From assembly GCF_007993735.1 (NCBI RefSeq), contig NZ_CP042453.1, forward strand, positions 2,790,001-2,854,000: 64,000 nt of DNA. Direction: 5' to 3'. Positions 14,097 through 22,571 of this stretch are shown piece by piece. Origin of the DNA: Arenimonas daejeonensis (GTDB taxonomy: Bacteria; Pseudomonadota; Gammaproteobacteria; Xanthomonadales; Xanthomonadaceae). The translations under genes and the position numbers were made by a program. How positions within the stretch are numbered: the first letter of the stretch is position 1; the number at the start of each line of letters is the position of its first letter. The notes under the pieces were generated by a model. That model had not been told where the DNA came from, searched no databases, and worked only from the letters and a program-made list of their open reading frames with translations.

Positions 14097-14885
14097 ATGA
14101 GCGCTGCGTCCATGTCCGGTCCGATGCCCGTGGTGTTCCTGGGGCACGGTTCGCCAATGAACGCGATCGAGGACAACGCCTGGCGGCGAAGTTGGCAGGC
14201 CCTGGGCCAGCGGCTGCCGCGCCCCAAGGCCATCCTGTGCGTATCCGCCCACTGGGAAACCCAGGGTGTGTACGTCAGCGCCGCCGAACACCCCGAGACC
14301 ATCCACGATTTCCACGGCTTCCCGCGCGCCCTGTTCGACGTGCGCTACCGCGCGCCGGGCAGCCCGGAGCTGGCGCACCGCGTTGTCGATCTGCTGCGCC
14401 AGCCGCATGCGCACCTCGACCACAAACGTGGCCTGGACCACGGCGCCTGGGGCGTGCTGGCGCCGATGTACCCCGAGGCCGACATCCCGGTGGTGCAGCT
14501 GAGCCTGTCCATCCTGCAGCCCGGCGCCTGGCACTACGACCTGGCCAAGCACCTGGCGCCGCTGCGCGACGAAGGCGTGCTGGTGGTCGGCAGCGGCAAC
14601 ATCGTGCACAACCTGCGGCTGTGGCGGCAGAACAAGCCCGAGGCCTACGACTGGGCCCAGCGATTCGACGAGGACATCGCCGACCGCATCGCCGAAGGCC
14701 ACCACGAGGGCATGCTCGGTTACGAAACCCTGGGGCCGGATGCGCTGCTGGCGATCCCGACGCCCGAACACTACCTGCCCCTGCTCTATGTACTGGCGCT
14801 GCAGCGCGAGGGCGAAAGCGTCGAGTTCTTCAACGACGAAGTGGCCAGCTCGATCTCGATGCGCTCGGTGCTGATCGGCGCCTGA
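14097..14885 (+). CDS. YgiD-like extradiol ring-cleavage dioxygenase (DODA family)
   Basis: 262 residues of the class III extradiol dioxygenase / 4,5-DOPA dioxygenase family. PVVFLGHGSPMNAIEDN provides the first metal-binding His, with HWETQGVYVS and GSGNIVHNLR supplying further conserved His and loop residues; HDFHGFP and LDHGAWGVLAPMYPEADIPVVQLS are family signatures. The ATG at 14097 is preferred because GGAG sits 9 bp upstream; alternatives at 14082 or 14112 are possible. Such enzymes cleave catechol rings using non-haem metal; physiological substrate is unknown in most bacteria. Confidence 0.9.
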   Translation: MSAASMSGPMPVVFLGHGSPMNAIEDNAWRRSWQALGQRLPRPKAILCVSAHWETQGVYVSAAEHPETIHDFHGFPRALFDVRYRAPGSPELAHRVVDLLRQPHAHLDHKRGLDHGAWGVLAPMYPEADIPVVQLSLSILQPGAWHYDLAKHLAPLRDEGVLVVGSGNIVHNLRLWRQNKPEAYDWAQRFDEDIADRIAEGHHEGMLGYETLGPDALLAIPTPEHYLPLLYVLALQREGESVEFFNDEVASSISMRSVLIGA

Positions 14886-14897
14886 GCGCGAATGGGT

Positions 14898-15326
14898 TCA
14901 ACGCCGCTTGCGCGGCAGAAACTCCGGCCAGCCGTTCCAGGCCAGCGCCAGCAGCGTCACGATGATCAGCACGCTGTACTCCATGCCGTTGCGCCCCAGG
15001 CCGACCACGAACCAGCCGGCCGGCCAGTGCACCAGCCACAGGCCGATGCTGTAGATCAGCGCGAACACCAGGCAGACCGGCGCCACCAGCCGGCGCACGC
15101 CCAGCGCCAGCAGCGGCGCGGCCACCAGCTCGAAGCCGGTCACGAACCAGGCGACGCCCAACCCGAGCGGAATGCCCTGGCTGCCCAGCCAGCCGCCGAA
15201 CGGCACCACGCCGTCGTGCATCACGCGCGCCAGCCCGTGGATGAAAAGCAGGGTCGCCAGCAGGATCCTGACGATCGCCAGGGCGCGCGACGCGCGTCCC
15301 GGGTGTGCCGCGGAATAACTGGACAT
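14898..15326 (-). CDS. DoxX-family membrane protein
   Basis: 142 residues with four membrane segments. RILLATLLFIHGLARVMHDG matches the first DoxX helix, and LGLGVAWFVTGFELVAAPLLALG the second. Bacterial DoxX-like proteins are linked to respiratory or thiosulfate/redox stress functions, but this one is not assignable. It converges with the dioxygenase gene (12 bp apart) and is divergent from the BASS transporter. Confidence 0.8.
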   Translation of the reverse strand: MSSYSAAHPGRASRALAIVRILLATLLFIHGLARVMHDGVVPFGGWLGSQGIPLGLGVAWFVTGFELVAAPLLALGVRRLVAPVCLVFALIYSIGLWLVHWPAGWFVVGLGRNGMEYSVLIIVTLLALAWNGWPEFLPRKRR

Positions 15327-15456
15327 GGGTCCTCCGTGCAGATCGTTGTGCCCCGAGGATAATCGCCCCGGACGCGCGACGCAGGACGCGGCATCCGCAC
15401 ATGTCCGGAGCGTGGCCGGATGTTAGGCTCCGCCAGCCGCCCGCCAGGAGTGAACC

Positions 15457-16322
15457 GTGGCCGACAACACCCTGCTGGTCCTGTTCCTGCCGATCGCGCT
15501 TGCCGTGGTCATAGCCGGCCTCGGCCTGCACCTGACGCTGGCGGATTTCCGCCGCGTGCTGGCGACACCGCGCGCCGTGCTGGTGGCACTGGTCGTGCAG
15601 GCGCTGCTGCTGCCGCCGCTGGCCTTCCTGCTCTGCCGCGCGTTTTCGCTGCCCGGCGAACTGGCGCTCGGCCTGATCCTGCTGGCCGCCTCGCCCGGCG
15701 GCGTCACCGCCAACCTCTTCAGCCATCTCGCGCGTGGCGACGTCGCCCTGAACATCAGTCTGACGGCGATCAACAGCCTGCTGGCGCTGCTGACCCTGCC
15801 GCTGTGGACGGCGCTGGCCCTGTCCCTGTTCCTGGGCGACGAGGCCAGCGTGCCGCCACCGACCGGCAAGGTGGTGGAAGTGGCGCTGCTGGTGATCGTG
15901 CCGGTGACCTGGGCATGGCCGTCCGCGCCTGGAACCCGATGCTGGCGGACGCGGCGGAAAAACCCGTGCGCGTCCTGTCCTCGCTGCTGCTGGGCGTGCT
16001 GATCGCCCTGGCTTTCATCTCGGAATGGGAGACGGTGCGCGAATTCGCGCCGGTGGTCGGCCTGGCCTGCGTGTCGTTCAACGTCATCAGCCTGCTGGCG
16101 GGCTACTTCCTGCCGCGGGCGACAAAACTGTCCGAACCGCAGGCGATCGCGATCGGCTTCGAGGTCGGTATCCACAACGGCACGCTGGCCATCTTCATCG
16201 CGCTCGAAGTCCTGGGACGCGCCCAGGCCACCATCGCGCCGGCCATCTATTCGCTCAGCATGTACCTCACCGGCGCGCTGTTCGCCGCCTGGCTGCTGCA
16301 CCGCCGGCCGCGCCGCGCATGA
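15457..16322 (+). CDS. bile acid:sodium symporter (BASS) family transporter, frameshifted
   Basis: About 288 residues and nine to ten hydrophobic helices. SPGGVTANLFSHLARGDVALNISLTAINSLLAL is the conserved crossover/Na+-binding block, and FEVGIHNGTLAIFIALEVL is the second crossover region; both are hallmarks of BASS carriers. The start is a GTG. The frame breaks at 15908-15912, where ACCTGGGC must be ACCCTGGGC to read VPVTLGMAVRAW. Substrates of bacterial BASS proteins are organic anions such as pantoate or keto acids; not assignable. The stop overlaps the next ATG (ATGA). Confidence 0.87.
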
Positions 16323-16909
16323 GCAAGGCCTACGACCGCCGCTACTTCGACACCTGGTACCGCCAGCGCGACCTGGGCGGCAAGGCCGCACTGACGCGCA
16401 AGGTCGCGCTGGCGGTGGCGCTGGCCGAATACCACTTGGGCCGGCCGCTCCGGTCGGTGCTGGACGTGGGCTGCGGCGAAGGCGCCTGGCGCGCGCCGCT
16501 GCTGGCGCTGCGACCGAAGCTGCACTACATGGGCGTGGACTCCAGCGACTACGCCATCGCCCGCCACGGCGCCCGCCGCAACCTGCACTGGCTGCCCTTC
16601 GGCGACCTGGCGGCGCTGCCGCCGATGCGGCCGGTGGACCTGCTGGTGTGTTCGGACGTGATGCACTACCTGTCCGACGAGGAACTCAAGCGCGGCCTGA
16701 AGGAATTTTCGCGCCTGTGCGACGGCGTCGCCTTCCTGGAAGTGTTCGCCGAGGGCGACGACATCGTCGGCGACCTGCAGGAGATGCACCGCCGACCCGC
16801 CGCCTGGTACCGCCGTGCGTTCGCGCGCGCGGGGTTCACCGCCGCCGGATCGCACCTGTACCTGAGCGCGGACGTCGCCGCCGCGGCCACCGCGCTCGAG
16901 CTGCCTTGA
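16319..16909 (+). CDS. class I SAM-dependent methyltransferase
   Basis: 196 residues. Motif I (VLDVGCGEGAW) lies near residue 45, followed by YMGVDSSDYAIA (motif II acidic residue binding SAM ribose) and DLLVCSDVMHYLSDEEL (motif IV-like). This is a small Methyltransf_11/25-type enzyme with no substrate-specific domain. Its start overlaps the BASS stop in an ATGA junction, so it is probably co-translated. The acceptor is unknown. Confidence 0.85.
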   Translation: MSKAYDRRYFDTWYRQRDLGGKAALTRKVALAVALAEYHLGRPLRSVLDVGCGEGAWRAPLLALRPKLHYMGVDSSDYAIARHGARRNLHWLPFGDLAALPPMRPVDLLVCSDVMHYLSDEELKRGLKEFSRLCDGVAFLEVFAEGDDIVGDLQEMHRRPAAWYRRAFARAGFTAAGSHLYLSADVAAAATALELP

Positions 16910-16929
16910 TCCGCGGCCCCGGACCGCGC

Positions 16930-17905
16930 ATGAGCGACACGCCCTACGCCGACCTCGACCCCGATCGCATCCTGGACGCGGTCGAGTCCCTGGGACTGCA
17001 CGCCGACGGCCGCGTGCTGGCGCTCAACAGCTACGAAAACCGCGTCTATCGCATCGGCCTCGAGGACGGCGCGCCGCTGGTGGCGAAGTTCTACCGCCCC
17101 GGCCGCTGGACCGATGCCGCCATCGCCGAGGAACACGCCTTCGTACTGGAACTGCAGGCCGCCGACATCCCGGTGGTCGCGCCACTCGCCTACGGCGGCG
17201 CCACGCTGTTCCCGTTCGAAGGCCACCGCTTCGCGCTGTACCCGATGCGCGGCGGCCACGCGCCGGAACTGGGCGACCGCACCGTGCTGACCCACCTGGG
17301 CCGCACGCTGGGCCGCCTGCATGCGGTCGGCGACAACGCGCCCTTCGTGCACCGCGGCCGCATCGGCATCGAAAGCCACGCCGAAGACCCGGTGCACTAC
17401 CTGCTGGAAAACGATTGGCTGCCGCCGGTGCTGACCAGCAATTTCGAGCGCCTGGCCGAAGCCCTGCTGGACGCGATGGACGCCGCCGAGGAACGCGCCG
17501 GCGCCGTGCACCTGCTGCGCCTGCACGGCGACTGCCACCCGGGCAACATCCTGTGGCGCGAGGACCAGGCGCTGTTCGTGGACTTCGACGACACCCTCAC
17601 CGGCCCGGCCGTGCAGGACCTGTGGATGCTGCTGGGCCGGCGCGAGGACATGGCGAAACCGCTGCGCTGGCTGCTCGAAGGTTATGAACAGTTCCGCCGC
17701 TTCGACCGCCGCGAACTGCACCTGGTCGAAGTGCAGCGCACCCTGCGCCTGCTGCACTACAACGCCTGGATCGCCCGGCGCTGGCACGACCCGGCCTTCC
17801 CCGTCGCCTTCCCGTGGTTCCAGGAACCCCGGCACTGGGAATCGGTGATCACCCAGATGCAGGAACAACTGGCCGCGCTGCACGAAGCCCCCCGACCCGG
17901 ACTGA
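16930..17905 (+). CDS. srkA: SrkA/YihE-type stress-response serine/threonine kinase
   Basis: About 324 residues, the length of SrkA (YihE/RdoA). The N-terminus [16 protein letters not shown] matches the nucleotide-binding lobe; [14 protein letters not shown] carries the catalytic Asp and Asn; [20 protein letters not shown] carries the metal-binding Asp. SrkA is an aminoglycoside-phosphotransferase-fold kinase that protects against envelope and oxidative stress. As read, the frame misses its stop and runs on, but dropping one C from the C6 run at 17888-17893 gives LHEAPDPD and a TGA at 17903-17905, the family length. Confidence 0.88.
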
Positions 17906-17961
17906 GCCGACCGGCTCGGTTACCCTGCCCCCACTTCCTTTCCCGCCTGGAATCGAGACCC

Positions 17962-18944
17962 ATGAATCCCGCCCGCACCCTGCTGCCCATCGCCATCGTG
18001 CATTCGCCCTGGCCGCCTGTTCGCCCGCCACGCCGCCGGAGGCACCGTCCCCGGATACGACCGCGGCTGCCGAAACCACTCCGGCCGACGACGCGCCCAA
18101 GGCCAAGGGCAAGACCATGCAGGAAGTGCTCGACGCCTCCACCCCGGCCGACTGGCGCCCGCTGGACCCGCAGAACACGCTGTACATGGACGTGGGCGGC
18201 GGCCGCGTGGTGATCGAACTGGCACCGGACTTCGCGCCCGGACACGTCGCCAACATCCGCACGCTGGCGCAGGAAAATTATTTCGACGGCCTGGCCATCG
18301 TGCGTTCGCAGGACAACTACGTGGTGCAGTGGGGCGACCCTGACGGCGGCGACCCGGCCAAGGCGCGCCCGCTGGGTTCGGCCAAGGCGACGCTGCCGGC
18401 GGAATTCACCCGCCCCGCCGAAGGCCTGTCCTTCACGCGCCTGCCGGACGTGGATGGTTACGCGCCGGAAGTCGGCTTCGTGCAGGGTTTTCCCGCCGGC
18501 CGCGATCCTGCGGGCAACGAAGCCTGGCTGACCCACTGCTACGGCACCGTCGGCGCCGGCCGCGGCATGGAACCCGACAGCAGCACCGGCGCCGAGCTGT
18601 ACGTGGCGATCGGCCCCAGCCGCCAGCTCGACCGCCTGATGACCACGGTCGGTCGCGTGGTCAAAGGCATGGAATTCCTGAGCGCGCACCCGCGTGGCAC
18701 CGGCCCGCTGGGCTTCTACGAAAATGAAAAGCAGTTGGTGCCGATCCAGGCGGTCACCCTGGCGGCGGACCTGCCGGCGGAACAGCGCGAACGGCTGGAG
18801 ATCCTGCGCACCGACACGCCGACCTGGGAGGCGCTGGTGGAATCGCGCCGCAACCGGCCCGAGGAATTTTTCCTGCGCCAGGCCGGCCACATCGAACTGT
18901 GTTTCGTGCCGGTGCCGGTGCGGGAGATTGCGGCGGCGCCCTGA
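17962..18944 (+). CDS. cyclophilin-type peptidylprolyl isomerase lipoprotein, frameshifted
   Basis: About 327 residues: a lipoprotein signal peptide (lipobox LAAC), an Ala/Pro/Thr-rich linker, then a cyclophilin-like domain from residue 65 ([43 protein letters not shown]). The ATG frame and the lipobox frame differ by one base, between 17998 and 18012; a missing G (GTGGCATTC) or a missing C in CCCTGG both restore it. It is likely a periplasmic or outer-membrane-anchored protein-folding catalyst. Loop sequences differ from canonical cyclophilins, so activity is not certain. Confidence 0.82.
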
Positions 18945-19041
18945 GCGCCCGGCCAGCCGGGTTTCCCGGCCCGGACCACCTTGCCGCCAGGACCGTCGTT
19001 CCGGCCGGGATTGCCCGCCGTCGTCGTGGGACAATGCCGCC

Positions 19042-19341
19042 GTGGACACCGCCATCGACCCGACCATCCATTGCGACACCTGCCAGGCCTGCTGCTGCCA
19101 GCTGCCGGTGCGGGTGCTGCCGGGTGATCTGCCGCCGGAACATTTCCTGGACGAGGACGACGACGGTTACCTGATCATGGCCAAGGCCGACGACGGCTGG
19201 TGCGTGGCGCTGGACCGTGACCGGATGTGCTGCAGCATCTACGAGCAGCGCCCCTTCGTCTGCCGCGAATTCGACATGGGCGGCGGCGACTGCCGCGACG
19301 TGCGCGACGACTGGCGCCGGATCGCGCTGAGCCTGCAGTGA
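19042..19341 (+). CDS. YkgJ-family cysteine cluster protein
   Basis: 99 residues starting at a GTG. The Cys pattern HCDTCQACCCQLPV at the N-terminus and MCCSIYEQRPFVCREF near the C-terminus is the zinc- or iron-sulfur-chelating YkgJ (CxxCxxCC) signature. Members are small cytoplasmic metal-cluster proteins with no firm function. Its stop overlaps the GTG start of the GIY-YIG gene (GTGA), placing it in the ykgJ-like - GIY-YIG - EamA transcript. Confidence 0.85.
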   Translation: MDTAIDPTIHCDTCQACCCQLPVRVLPGDLPPEHFLDEDDDGYLIMAKADDGWCVALDRDRMCCSIYEQRPFVCREFDMGGGDCRDVRDDWRRIALSLQ

Positions 19342-19598
19342 AACCCTGGTTCGTGTACCTGATCGAGTGCGCCGACGGCAGCCTGTACACCGGCGTGGCG
19401 GTGGACGTGGACAAACGTTATGCCGAACACGCCGCCGGCAAGGGCGCGCGCTACACCCGATCGCATCCGCCGGCGCGGCTGCTGGCATCGTTCCCGCATC
19501 CTGACCGGTCCAGCGCGCTCAAGGCCGAATACGCGATCAAACAACTTTCGGCGGGCGAAAAACGCGCGCTGGCCCGACAAGGAATGCCGGAAACATGA
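19338..19598 (+). CDS. GIY-YIG nuclease-domain protein (UPF0213/YhbQ-like)
   Basis: 86 residues made up only of a GIY-YIG domain. WFVYLIECADGSLYTGVAVDVDKRYAEH contains the GIY-YIG equivalent (VYL / YTG) and the conserved Arg, and HPDRSSALKAEYAIKQLSAGEKRAL carries the catalytic Glu. Stand-alone members such as YhbQ act on nucleic acids, possibly in repair. The start is a GTG overlapping the previous stop; its own stop overlaps the EamA ATG. Confidence 0.9.
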   Translation: MKPWFVYLIECADGSLYTGVAVDVDKRYAEHAAGKGARYTRSHPPARLLASFPHPDRSSALKAEYAIKQLSAGEKRALARQGMPET

Positions 19599-20521
19599 GC
19601 CCCGCCCTCAAAGCCCAGTGGCAGATGCATTTCTGCGTGCTGCTGTGGGGCTTCACCGCGATCCTGGGCAAGGCGATCACGCTGCCTGCGATGGCGCTGG
19701 TGGTGTGGCGCATGGGGCTGGTGACGCTGGCCTTGTTGCTGGTGCCGCGGGTGTGGCGCGGATTGCGGGCCTTGCCGCGGCGGTTGATCGGCATCTATGC
19801 CGGTATCGGCGCCCTGGTGGCGCTGCATTGGCTGACGTTCTACGGGGCGATCAAGTTGGCCAATGCGTCGGTGGCGGTCACGTGCATCGCCCTGGCGACC
19901 GTCTTCGTACCGTTGGTCGAACCCTGGGTCACCGGCAAACGTTTCCAGCCGCGTGAACTGCTGCTGGGCGTGGCGGCGGTTCCGGGCGTGGCGCTGGTGG
20001 TGGGTGGCGTGCCGTCGGGCATGCGCGCGGGCATCGTGGTCGGCACGATCTCGGCGGTGCTGGTGGCGCTGTTCGGCGCGCTGCAGAAACGTTATGTCGA
20101 ACGCGCCGATCCGCTGACGGTGACGGCGATCGAGCTGGGCGCGGGCGGACTGTTCCTGGCGCTGTGCACGCCGCTGTTGCCGTGGTTCGGGTCGCCGCTG
20201 GTGATGCCGGGACTGCGCGACGGGGTGCTGCTGTTGATCCTGGCGCTGGCCTGCACGCTGCTGCCGTTCGCGCTGTCACTGGTGGCGCTGCGGCACATGA
20301 GCGCGTTTTCGGCGCAGCTGGCGGTGAACCTGGAGCCGATCTACGCGATCGTGCTGGCCGTCATCCTGCTGGGTGAGCAGCGCGAGCTGGGCGGGATGTT
20401 CTACGCCGGCGTGGCGATCATCCTGGCCGGCGTGTTCGTGCATCCGCTGCTGTCGCGGGAGCCGCCGCACAAGCCCGATCCTTCCACGCTAGGCACCGCG
20501 GAATCCAAATCACTGGATTGA
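19595..20521 (+). CDS. EamA/DMT-family transporter
   Basis: 308 residues with two EamA repeats of five hydrophobic helices each. The first begins MHFCVLLWGFTAILGKAI; the second follows GMRAGIVVGTISAVLVALFGALQKRYV and ends in YAIVLAVILLGEQRELGGMFYAGVAIILAGVFV, the usual end of the fold. Probably an exporter of a small metabolite. It is the last gene of a tightly overlapped three-gene set and is followed by the long non-coding hairpin element. Confidence 0.88.
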   Translation: MSPALKAQWQMHFCVLLWGFTAILGKAITLPAMALVVWRMGLVTLALLLVPRVWRGLRALPRRLIGIYAGIGALVALHWLTFYGAIKLANASVAVTCIALATVFVPLVEPWVTGKRFQPRELLLGVAAVPGVALVVGGVPSGMRAGIVVGTISAVLVALFGALQKRYVERADPLTVTAIELGAGGLFLALCTPLLPWFGSPLVMPGLRDGVLLLILALACTLLPFALSLVALRHMSAFSAQLAVNLEPIYAIVLAVILLGEQRELGGMFYAGVAIILAGVFVHPLLSREPPHKPDPSTLGTAESKSLD

Positions 20522-20579
20522 CCTGGCTTTTGGCTTGCCGCAAGAAAAACTCTCTTGCTAGTGGGCGGTTGGTTCGGTT

Positions 20580-20712
20580 TGCCGGGATCGTCCCTGGCGA
20601 TAGGCCGCCGCACGAGGGAACTTTCCCGGCGACCGTGAATACGTCCATGTAGGCTCTTCAGCGACGTCCATGTCGCTGAAGGTCCGGAAAAGTCCCCTCG
20701 CACGACGGCCTG
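20580..20712 (+). repeat. hairpin repeat unit 1
   Basis: A 133-bp unit. Outer arms (CGAGGGAACTTTCC and GGAAAAGTCCCCTCG) pair imperfectly. Within them is a conserved loop containing ACGTCCATGT at 20641-20650 and a perfect inner hairpin, CTTCAGCGAC (20656-20665) / GTCGCTGAAG (20672-20681), with the six-base loop GTCCAT. It ends in GCACGACGGCCTG, shared with unit 2. Confidence 0.85.
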
Positions 20713-20860
20713 TGACGTTTCCGGGCCGGGTTGTCGAACTCGAAAAGCGCGTCGTGTCACCGCCTCCTGGGCGTGGTTCCAGGGTCATTGCTGAATGCCA
20801 GCCAGAAGCCAAGGCAAGCGAGCTCTTGCCCCAAAACGGCATCCCGGCCCGGGTGGTCCG

Positions 20861-20997
20861 CAGGCCGTCGTGCGTGAGGTCGCTTTCCGGGGCTTCGAAA
20901 ACATGGACGTTTTCGAAGAGCCTACATGGACGTATTCACGGCGTCCCCGGAAAGCGACCTCACGTACGGCGGCCTATCGCCAGGAACGATCCCGGCA
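20861..20997 (-). repeat. hairpin repeat unit 2, inverted
   Basis: A 137-bp unit in the opposite orientation. Its outer arms, 20873-20892 and 20945-20964, are a perfect 20-bp inverted repeat. The inner hairpin CTTCGAAAAC (20893-20902) / GTTTTCGAAG (20909-20918) has, in unit orientation, the same GTCCAT loop as unit 1 but a different stem sequence. ACGTCCATGT (20924-20933, minus strand) is again present beside it. Confidence 0.85.
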
Positions 20998-21017
20998 CAC
21001 ACCCAGCACAAGGAAGA

Positions 21018-21567
21018 TCAGGCAGAAGGCCCACGCCGAAGTCGCGGGGTGACCTCGAGGGTGATGTCGCCGTCGATGAGCTGCAGCACACCGTCCTGGA
21101 TCAAGACCTGGAGATTCATGCCGCGCTGCAGCCGTTCGGCCAGTGCCTTGCTGGATTCGGGTGCGATGTCGAGCACCGTCAGATTGCGGCAGCGCGCCAG
21201 CGCCGCCTCGTTTTTTTTCCCACCACAGGTCTGCACCCCGCCCACCGTAGGTGATCAGCACCACCTGCCCCGCCCGCCCGCAGGCCTTGCGCAGGCGCGA
21301 CTCGTCCGGCTGGCCCAGATCGATCCAAAGCTCGATCAACCCCGTCAGATCCTTGCGCCACAGGTCCGGCTCGTCGTCCGTGCTCAGCCCGCGGCCGAAT
21401 TCCAGGCGCTCGTCCGCATGCAGCGCGAAAGCCAGCAGGCGCAGCATCAGCCGCTCCTCGGTTTCCGACGGGTGCTGGGCCAGGGTCAGCGCGTGGCTGG
21501 CGTAGTGATGCCGGTCCATGTCGCTGACCTGCAGCTCGGCCTTGTAGACGGTGGATTTGGGGGCCAC
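21018..21567 (-). CDS. yaeQ: YaeQ family protein, frameshifted
   Basis: About 182 residues, the family length. The N-terminus (APKSTVYKAELQVSDMDRHHYASHALTLAQHPSETEERLM) and LWRKDLTGLIELWIDLGQPDE are diagnostic for YaeQ, a PD-(D/E)XK-fold family of unclear function in gammaproteobacteria. The start is taken as the GTG at 21567. The frame breaks at an A8 run (21211-21218 on the plus strand as T8): seven A residues give LWWEKNEAALARCRNLTVLDI. The C-terminus QVLIQDGVLQLIDGDITLEVTP is intact. Confidence 0.9.
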
Positions 21568-21699
21568 GGCGATTCCGGAAGTGCATCGGGGCCGGCAGGG
21601 TGCGCGCCATGGACGGCCTTGTCCAGCCCGGTGCGATTGCCAGCCGGCGGGCGGGCGTGGACACTGTCGCCGGGAAATCGCGCGGGGAGCGCCGGAAAC

Positions 21700-22278
21700 G
21701 TGGATATCTACGACAAGATCAAGCGCCTGTTCGGCTGGGGACCCAAGACGGAACCGGCTCGCCCGGCCACCACGCCCGCCCCGGCCACCGGCGGCACCGA
21801 CAGCGCCGCGCCCGAACGCCGCAGCAAACCCCGTGTCAACGCCCGCCCCGGCACCCGCATGCTGGTGATCGACGACTCGGCCACCATCGTCGCGCTGCTC
21901 GCGCGCATGCTCCGGCAGAACGAATACACCGTGCTGGAAGCCGAGGACGCCGAAACCGGCCTCGAGATCGCCCGCACCCAGCAACCCGAACTGATCTTCC
22001 TGGACATCGTGTTGCCGGGCATGGACGGTTTCGCCGCCCTGCGCCAGCTGCGCCGCGACCCGTTCACCCGCGACATCCCGGTGATCATGATCAGCGGCAA
22101 CGAACAGGCGACCGAGCAGTTCTACGTGCACCGCATCGGCGCCGACGACTTCATGAAGAAGCCGTTCTCGCGTGCCGAGGTGTTCGCCCGCATCGAGCGC
22201 CTGCTCGACGCCAATTCCGTGCCAAAGCGCCTGCCGGCCATGCCCCAGGCGGCCGACGATGCCGCGACCCCGGCCTGA
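21700..22278 (+). CDS. single-receiver response regulator with N-terminal linker
   Basis: 192 residues. After a short conserved N-terminus (DIYDKIKRLFGWG) and a 35-residue Pro/Ala-rich linker comes a CheY-like receiver: acidic pocket VIDDSA, phospho-acceptor Asp in LIFLDIVLPGMDG, Thr/Ser-equivalent IMISGN and Lys in MKKPFSRAE. No output domain follows, so it probably signals through protein contact, as PilG/PilH do in twitching motility. The start is a GTG at 21700; reading upstream extends into sequence without family match. It is divergent from yaeQ. Confidence 0.85.
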   Translation: MDIYDKIKRLFGWGPKTEPARPATTPAPATGGTDSAAPERRSKPRVNARPGTRMLVIDDSATIVALLARMLRQNEYTVLEAEDAETGLEIARTQQPELIFLDIVLPGMDGFAALRQLRRDPFTRDIPVIMISGNEQATEQFYVHRIGADDFMKKPFSRAEVFARIERLLDANSVPKRLPAMPQAADDAATPA

Positions 22279-22571
22279 GACGGCCGCGCGCCTGCGGGTA
22301 GTCCTTTGGTCGAACTCTCCCGATCTGTGACGCGGATCACTTTTTCCGGCCCGTACAGGCATAAACCAAGCCCATCTGCGTGGGGAGCGCCAGATGGGGT
22401 CGATCCAACGTCTCGATCCCGGTCCGGGGCGGCACACCGCCTCCGGGCCTGGCCACACCACGTGGCCCGCCCCAGCCGACGCCCCCGGCCCGTTTTCCAC
22501 CCGCCCGCGTTCGGGATACTGAGCCCCGGTGCCCACGCACCGGACCCGGCATCCCCCGAACCGAGGCCCGC
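22279..22571 (+). other. 293-bp intergenic region upstream of the lipase gene
   Basis: No gene. It contains a CRP/Clp-like dyad at 22326-22341 and a perfect 8-bp hairpin CCCATCTG (22371-22378) / CAGATGGG (22391-22398). A T5 tract at 22341-22345 and CATAAA at 22360-22365 are weak promoter-like features. The rest is GC-rich with nothing recognisable. Confidence 0.5.
22326..22341 (+). promoter_or_regulatory. candidate CRP/Clp binding site
   Basis: TGTGACGCGGATCACT matches the CRP-family consensus TGTGA-N6-TCACA at nine of ten defined positions. Xanthomonadaceae use the CRP homologue Clp for motility and secreted-enzyme genes. The site is 231 bp upstream of the lipase start and 48 bp after the response-regulator stop. 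Confidence 0.4.

Larger units (their letters stand above)
20580..20997. mobile_element. MITE-like non-coding element with 31-bp inverted ends
   Basis: A 418-bp element whose outer ends, 20580-20610 and 20967-20997, are inverted repeats identical at 30 of 31 positions (both include CCTGGCGATAGGCCGCCG). Inside each end is one complete hairpin unit (20580-20712 and 20861-20997) in opposite orientation, separated by about 148 bp of unrelated sequence. No plausible protein is encoded; frames that cross it are only translations of the palindromes. I see no target-site duplication. It fills the gap between the EamA gene and yaeQ. It could be a mobilised miniature element or an extended REP-type repeat doublet. 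Confidence 0.65.

Noticed and set aside
20670..21254. Open frames through the hairpin element (starting MSLKVRKSPL or MDVFTASPES)
   Set aside because: They are translations of palindromic repeat DNA, differ between the two copies and have no protein-like conservation; the pattern of change favours structure, not codons.
20926..21699. Long N-terminal extension of the response regulator
   Set aside because: The extension runs through the repeat and antisense to yaeQ; the conserved N-terminus begins at the GTG at 21700.
22341..22400. Possible c-di-GMP (GEMM) riboswitch
   Set aside because: ACAGGCATAAACC is only superficially similar; the conserved GEMM core and tetraloop-receptor elements are absent.
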